A stretch of DNA of 24,867 nucleotides from a virus: the IMG/VR virus record IMGVR_UViG_3300046463_000249, positions 1 through 24,867 of that record, one strand, 5' to 3'. Positions 20,583 through 24,867 of this stretch are shown piece by piece. Position 1 is the stretch's first letter. Each line of letters opens with the position of its first letter. The position numbers and the translations under genes were made by a program. Under the pieces are notes generated by a model that did not search any database, had not been told where the DNA came from, and was given only the letters and a program-made list of their open reading frames with translations.

Positions 20583-22192
20583 TGCCGGAATATACCGCAT
20601 TTACCGACGCGCCTGCTTACACCGAGTCCTCGATAATTGCGGAGTGTTCGCGTGTCGTGAACTTCCGGCGGGAACCGCTGCTTAGTCAGCAGGGGAAGAA
20701 TAAGTTCGCGCTTTTGCGGCAGCCGGGATTGACGGAATACGCCAATCTGGACGGATATGCGAACTATTCCCGCGGCGCGATTGCCATCTCAAACGCCATC
20801 GTGGTTCCGGGCCCAGGCAATACACTTCTGCCTGCCACGGTATCGCCAGCAACTCGAATGTTTGTCGTTCAGGGCGCGGTACTTTTGGAGATCGGCGGAC
20901 CTCCGACTAAATTCATTGTAAATTACGGAACTGTGGCGGTTGCTCCTCCAGATGACGGCAAGCGGGCTTATATGGCGGCTAGCCCCACGCAATTGGCGAT
21001 TGTCAGCGGCGGTTCGTTGATTGTTTTCAATTTGACATTTACCGGAATCATAAGTAGCGCCATCGCCTCAGTTGTGACGGTCGGACTGATTGGGACGCCG
21101 AATTGCGTTTCCTACATGGACGGCTTCTTTGTTCTGACGTTCCAGAATTCAACGCAGTATCAGCTTTCGGCCATCAACGATGCGACGACGTGGGACCCGA
21201 CGCAGGTCACATCCGCAAATGCGCGGCCGGATTTCATCCTCGGCGTTCATGAGATGAAAGAGCGGCTTTGGTTCATGGGCTCCTCGCAAATCGAATCGGT
21301 CTACAATGCGGGCGAACCGATCTTCCCATTCCTGACTGATATTTCGTCAGTCTATAACTACGGTTTGCTCGCCCCGGCATCGCTGGAGCAGCTCTCGGAC
21401 TCGCTGTTTTTCCTCGGTTCTGAGCACACTGGAGAGGGTAGCGGAGCTGGGCAGGCGGCAGCCTATAAAATCCAAGGGCAGGCGATCGTCAAGATAAGCA
21501 ATCCCGCAATCGACGCCATCTTTGCGACGTACAAGAATCAGACCGACGCCTACGGCTGGTGCTATTGGGAAAATGGGCACCCTTGCTGGCGCGTCAGCTT
21601 CCCGAATGTCGATGATCGGGGTAATTCCGTTACATGGGAATATGACGATTCGCTCGGTCCGGTCATGGGCTGGACGGAAGTGCCTTATTTTACGGGGCAA
21701 GTGTTCCAATCGCATCTTGGCTTCTGCTGCGTCAATGCTTACGGATTGATTCTGGTAGGCAGTCGGGCGCGGCCGGAAGATGATCCGCTTTCCCCGACAT
21801 TGCAGCGGATCTACAGCCTCAGTTCGCAATATCTCGACGACAACGGCCAGCCGATGTACCGGCTGCGCCGAACGCCCCATATGTACAACTCCAGCAAGCG
21901 GATTTACTTAGACCGCATCGAGTTTGACGGCAATGATGGAATCGGACTTGAAGTCGCGCAAGGCCAGCCGTACTGGATGGCCCAGAGCACGCTAGAAGTG
22001 TCCTACGACGGGGGCCGCACGTTTCCGAATGCCTGGCAAATAAGCTGGGGTATTCGCGGCGATCGAAAGTCACGCGCGTATAAGGCGCATATGGGGTCCG
22101 GGTATGACATTGTGGTTCAGTTGACCTGTACGGACCCAGTGGACTACATGATTTCAGCGTGCAGTCTTGACACGCAATTGGGGCTCGCATGA
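20582..22192 (+). CDS. Tail hub / packaged DNA stabilisation protein (P22 gp10-like)
   Basis: 536 residues (P22 gp10: 472). It forms the hexameric hub between the gp4 ring and the needle/tailspikes. Family features: an N-terminal stretch (YTAFTDAPAYTESSIIAECS; NFRREPLLSQQGKNKFALL) and repeated beta-propeller-like blocks (GVHEMKERLWFMGSSQIESV; FLTDISSVYNYGLLAPASLE; SDSLFFLGSEH; DAYGWCYWENGHPCWRVSF; ALDPVMGWTEVPYF-type segments), ending in VSYDGGRTFPNAWQISWG. ATG 20582 overlaps the upstream TAA. It retains the usual Trp/Tyr-rich blades. The hub position after gp4-like and lysis genes fits. Confidence 0.87.
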   Translation: MPEYTAFTDAPAYTESSIIAECSRVVNFRREPLLSQQGKNKFALLRQPGLTEYANLDGYANYSRGAIAISNAIVVPGPGNTLLPATVSPATRMFVVQGAVLLEIGGPPTKFIVNYGTVAVAPPDDGKRAYMAASPTQLAIVSGGSLIVFNLTFTGIISSAIASVVTVGLIGTPNCVSYMDGFFVLTFQNSTQYQLSAINDATTWDPTQVTSANARPDFILGVHEMKERLWFMGSSQIESVYNAGEPIFPFLTDISSVYNYGLLAPASLEQLSDSLFFLGSEHTGEGSGAGQAAAYKIQGQAIVKISNPAIDAIFATYKNQTDAYGWCYWENGHPCWRVSFPNVDDRGNSVTWEYDDSLGPVMGWTEVPYFTGQVFQSHLGFCCVNAYGLILVGSRARPEDDPLSPTLQRIYSLSSQYLDDNGQPMYRLRRTPHMYNSSKRIYLDRIEFDGNDGIGLEVAQGQPYWMAQSTLEVSYDGGRTFPNAWQISWGIRGDRKSRAYKAHMGSGYDIVVQLTCTDPVDYMISACSLDTQLGLA

Positions 22193-22491
22193 TTCTTCCA
22201 GCAATCCCGCACTTTGATACTAAGTTGGTCGATGATGGCGGAACAATCACGGGCGAGTACTGGCGACGGTGGATTTTCTTGCTCTGGAATGCCGTCTCGA
22301 AGATTTGGACGAATCCGGTTGCCCCGAGCTTCACATTCGCGACTCTGCCGTCTCCGGCTACGGTGGGAATGTATGCGGTCGTGACGAACAGCAATACGGT
22401 CGTGTGGGGCGCGATAATCGCAGCGGCCAGTCCGGGCAGTAAGGTATTGGCATGGTATTCAGGAACCGCGTGGACGGTCGTAGGTAAATAA
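22189..22491 (+). CDS. Small tail/fibre-associated protein
   Basis: 100 residues, overlapping the hub stop (ATGA). The N-terminal part is helical with aromatic residues (YWRRWIFLLWNAVSKIWTN). The C-terminal part (FATLPSPATVGMYAVVTNS; VVWGAIIAAASPGSKVLAWY) ends SGTAWTVVGK. That pattern, Leu-Pro ... Gly-x-x-x-x-Val-Thr-Asp/Asn ... followed by W-x-x-x, is common in phage fibre and tip proteins. Probably a small structural protein of the tail. No enzymatic role seen. Confidence 0.7.
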   Translation: MILPAIPHFDTKLVDDGGTITGEYWRRWIFLLWNAVSKIWTNPVAPSFTFATLPSPATVGMYAVVTNSNTVVWGAIIAAASPGSKVLAWYSGTAWTVVGK

Positions 22492-22494
22492 AAT

Positions 22495-24867
22495 ATGGCA
22501 ACTCCGAACGGTTATGCTTCCGGCGACCCAAACGGCACTTGGTATGACACCAACGGTCTGCCCCACATCGGCAATCTGACCGCGCCGCAGGTAGACGCTT
22601 ATTCCTCGAATCTGGCGAGCGGTAATTATTCGGAGAATGCTGCATTGCAGGCCGCTCAAAATCTCCAAGGCGCGGGCGCTCCGATTCCAACCGGCGCCCA
22701 ATATTCCACGCCTAATCCAGACGGCGGACTGAGCATGACTCCGCTCCCGACCGTCCCGCCAACGAATTCGCAGACAAGTCAAGCAGGGGCTGGCACGACT
22801 CAAACGGGCGCACCTTCTAATTACGTTTACAATGATTCGCCCCTGCAAGGCGGGCAAATGTCACCACCAGCCGCAAGTACGCCCGTAACCAGCCTTGCGA
22901 CAGGCGCGAATCCGCGCTCAATGGTCGCGACAGCAGGAGCTAAATCTCAGATCCCCGACGCGGCTTCGCAGGAAGTAGCGGGTCAGCCTAAGAGCGTTCT
23001 GAGCACAATCGGCAACGGCGTAATGAGCGTTTTAGGGAATCCCGCCACGATTCCGGCCCTCGATGCGGCCGGTTTAATCGCCGCCGAGAACGGCATTGGT
23101 AGCGCCCAGAGTGCTCTAGTCGCGGGCGGCAATCAGGCAGTCGGCACGATTCAGCAGGGCGCGACCGCCGCACAAGGCACCCTGAAAGATTCGCTGAACA
23201 ATGCGACGGGCGAACTGACCAACATTCAAGCGCAGAACAATGCGGCATTGGACCCATACAAAACGGCTGGCACTACCGGACTGACTTCGTTGGAGAATAC
23301 CAAGCCGTTCAGTTTTAATCCATCGAACCTCGAAAACGATCCCGCCTATCAGTTCCGGCTGAAGCAGGGCGAGCAGGCCATTCAGAATGCGGCCTCGGCA
23401 GGAGGCGGCAACTCTCAGTCCGGCGCGACTCTCAAAGGCTTGTCGGATTATGCGGGGCAGTCGGCCTCGCAGGAGTACCAAGCCGCTTATAATCGCGCTC
23501 TCGGCACATACCAAGAGAACCTCGCAGTCCCGACGCAGCTTTCCAACCTCGGAGCGAATGCCACAGCGACCGGAGTAAACGCGAATACCAACATCGGCGA
23601 CACGATTGCCCAGATTACGAATCAATACGGAACATCGGTGGCAGGCATTCAGACAGGCACGGCCAATGCAGTGGCGAACATCCAGACGCAGATTGCATCA
23701 GCGGTAGCGGCGGGCGACATTGCCCGGGCGAACGCGCTCACTCAAACCATGTCGCAGTTGGCGGCTTGGGCGCAAAGTCAGCAGACTTTAGCGGCACTGA
23801 AGCAACCGCCAGCGGCGAATACTAACACGAACACGGTCAACATTAACGGGCAGCCCGTAACGCTTCCTGACACGTCCAAGAATCCACTACCGCCTCCGAT
23901 CGGGAACACTAACCCAGCCGTGACGCCAAATCCTCTGCCGACGCCTACGGGGAATCCAACAGGCACTGCGACAACCACGGCCACGAGCACGAACCCAGAC
24001 GGCTCGACCACGACCTTTAACCCGAACGGTGGCACGACCACGAAGAACACGGACGGCTCGACGGTAACGGTCAACCCGGATGGGTCAAAAACCTTCACGG
24101 ATCCACAGGGCAATCCCATCAATACCGGCGCAGCTCCCTACGATCCATCGGCGAATCCGACGACACTCGCGAGCAATCCCGGGACGAATCCAGCCACGGA
24201 AGCCGCAGGCGCAGCGGGAACGGCAGGTGCTACAGCGGGACTTTCATCGCTGGCGGCTGGTGGCGCAGGGAGCGCGGCGGCAATTGCCGGAGCTGCGGAC
24301 CTCGGAGCCATTCCGTTGAGCACGGCGGGCACTACCGCAGCGTTGAGTGCGGGACTTGGGGCAGCGGCTCCCGACGTGGCTGTCGGGGCAACGGAGGCGG
24401 CAGGCACTACGGCAGCGGGCGGCTCGGGCGTGATGTCCGCAATCGGCGGATTCCTTACAAATCCGATCACGATTGGGATTGGTGCGGCGTTGGCCGCTGG
24501 CTTCGGTCTATATGAGGCATTCAAGAGCAACACGCATTTATCTGCCAATGACTTTGTGCAGAAATATCAGAATCCATTTGGCGATAATCTCGGGCATGTC
24601 GTCGATCAGTTCAACGCGGCTCGACAGCAAGGCGGCATGACCACTTCGCAGGCGAATCAGACGCTCGATCAGACCAAAACGCTGGTGAATAACTTTGAAA
24701 AGACAATCGCGGATTGGACAGCGCAAGGCGGCGACAAAGCGACGGTAGCGAAGCAGGCCCAAGCGCAAATGGATAAACAATTCGGCCCGAACTTCTCCGG
24801 CTTGCTCGGCTCGATGCAAAGCAACATCGATAATGGCGACGGGATAGTGCCCGATCAAGTACAGGGG
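22495..24867 (+). CDS. DNA-ejection/internal virion protein (3' partial)
   Basis: The frame from ATG 22495 is open to the right edge, at least 791 residues. P22-like phages eject such proteins with DNA to form a conduit across the envelope. The N-terminal part is Gly/Asn/Gln-rich; residues about 275-345 hold the conserved ejection-protein block (LENDPAYQFRLKQGEQAIQN; ASAGGGNSQSGATLKGLSDY; ASQEYQAAYNRALGTYQENL). Residues 500-535 are four 9-residue NPDGSTTT-like repeats. An Ala/Gly-rich stretch (about 560-648) precedes a membrane-inserting segment (IGGFLTNPITIGIGAALAAG, about 650-676). The C-terminal visible part is helical (FVQKYQNPFGDNLGHVVDQF; SQANQTLDQTKTLVNNFEK). Starts 3 bases after the previous stop. 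The extent beyond the window is unknown. Confidence 0.82.
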   Translation, partial: MATPNGYASGDPNGTWYDTNGLPHIGNLTAPQVDAYSSNLASGNYSENAALQAAQNLQGAGAPIPTGAQYSTPNPDGGLSMTPLPTVPPTNSQTSQAGAGTTQTGAPSNYVYNDSPLQGGQMSPPAASTPVTSLATGANPRSMVATAGAKSQIPDAASQEVAGQPKSVLSTIGNGVMSVLGNPATIPALDAAGLIAAENGIGSAQSALVAGGNQAVGTIQQGATAAQGTLKDSLNNATGELTNIQAQNNAALDPYKTAGTTGLTSLENTKPFSFNPSNLENDPAYQFRLKQGEQAIQNAASAGGGNSQSGATLKGLSDYAGQSASQEYQAAYNRALGTYQENLAVPTQLSNLGANATATGVNANTNIGDTIAQITNQYGTSVAGIQTGTANAVANIQTQIASAVAAGDIARANALTQTMSQLAAWAQSQQTLAALKQPPAANTNTNTVNINGQPVTLPDTSKNPLPPPIGNTNPAVTPNPLPTPTGNPTGTATTTATSTNPDGSTTTFNPNGGTTTKNTDGSTVTVNPDGSKTFTDPQGNPINTGAAPYDPSANPTTLASNPGTNPATEAAGAAGTAGATAGLSSLAAGGAGSAAAIAGAADLGAIPLSTAGTTAALSAGLGAAAPDVAVGATEAAGTTAAGGSGVMSAIGGFLTNPITIGIGAALAAGFGLYEAFKSNTHLSANDFVQKYQNPFGDNLGHVVDQFNAARQQGGMTTSQANQTLDQTKTLVNNFEKTIADWTAQGGDKATVAKQAQAQMDKQFGPNFSGLLGSMQSNIDNGDGIVPDQVQG
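23992..24099 (+). repeat. Four degenerate 27-base repeats in the ejection protein gene
   Basis: Codons read NPDGSTTTF, NPNGGTTTK, NTDGSTVTV and NPDGSKTFT in succession, each 9 residues. DNA copies are diverged while the Asn-x-Asp/Asn-Gly pattern is kept, so selection on protein structure seems likely. The pattern resembles beta-ladder or beta-solenoid turns. Confidence 0.85.

Noticed and set aside
21347-22394. Minus-strand ORFs (177 and 191 codons) opposite the tail hub gene
   Set aside because: They overlap the gp10-like frame completely, are rich in Arg/Pro/Ser as typical shadows, and have no minus-strand gene context.
24138-24858. Minus-strand ORFs at the right end
   Set aside because: They lie opposite the open ejection-protein frame, whose conserved block and continuous reading to the edge make it the real gene.
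1-24867. CRISPR array, tRNA genes, insertion sequences, integrase or attachment sites
   Set aside because: Looked for and not seen: no regular spaced repeats, cloverleaf-like stretches, transposase or integrase motifs, or terminal inverted repeats.

Overview
The window is a stretch of a tailed double-stranded DNA phage or prophage with a short-tailed, P22-like architecture. All supportable genes lie on the + strand and are tightly packed, with many 1-4 base start/stop overlaps. The recognisable P22-type parts are the terminase large subunit, portal, scaffold, coat protein with a beta-rich insertion, gp4-like head completion protein, gp10-like tail hub, a tail fibre and a DNA-ejection protein that runs off the right edge. 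A T4-type lysozyme with small membrane proteins on both sides forms a lysis cassette. No integrase, repressor, replication gene, tRNA or CRISPR is visible, so the lifestyle cannot be decided. The host is probably Gram-negative (Sec signal peptides ending in AFS-, AYA- or AHA-type sites, and a T4-type lysozyme). An Acidobacteriota-like soil bacterium would fit the TMTC-like membrane protein and the style of the secreted proteins, but that is a weak inference.

Layout. 1-1420: terminase, its start cut off by the left edge. 1423-2856: very small genes (winged-helix-like, membrane, zinc-ribbon-like) and a phage GroES-like co-chaperonin. 2860-8662: three consecutive proteins with clear signal peptides (553, 251 and 1131 aa), rich in Ser/Thr/Gly beta repeats. 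8662-9219: an amber-interrupted mini-ORF, a small unknown gene, then the only substantial non-coding segment, with a promoter-like site, hairpins and a strong terminator. 9220-10206: four small genes including a DUF6496-type protein and a HExxH putative metallopeptidase. 10203-14718: portal, scaffold, coat. 14727-17046: another signal-peptide-bearing protein, then a polytopic TMTC-like (GT-C) protein with C-terminal TPRs. 17022-24867: head completion, fibre, lysis cassette, tail hub and ejection protein.

Working together: the virion genes make a P22-type capsid and tail. The coat protein may need chaperonin, which gives the phage GroES a plausible job. The unusual part is the accessory load. 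Four or five large adhesin-like proteins carry Sec signals although phage virions assemble in the cytoplasm, and they sit beside a membrane protein resembling O-mannosyltransferases of secreted Ser/Thr-rich proteins. Export, and possibly glycosylation, of phage-encoded surface proteins is the most interesting hypothesis here. The sequence suggests it but does not prove it.
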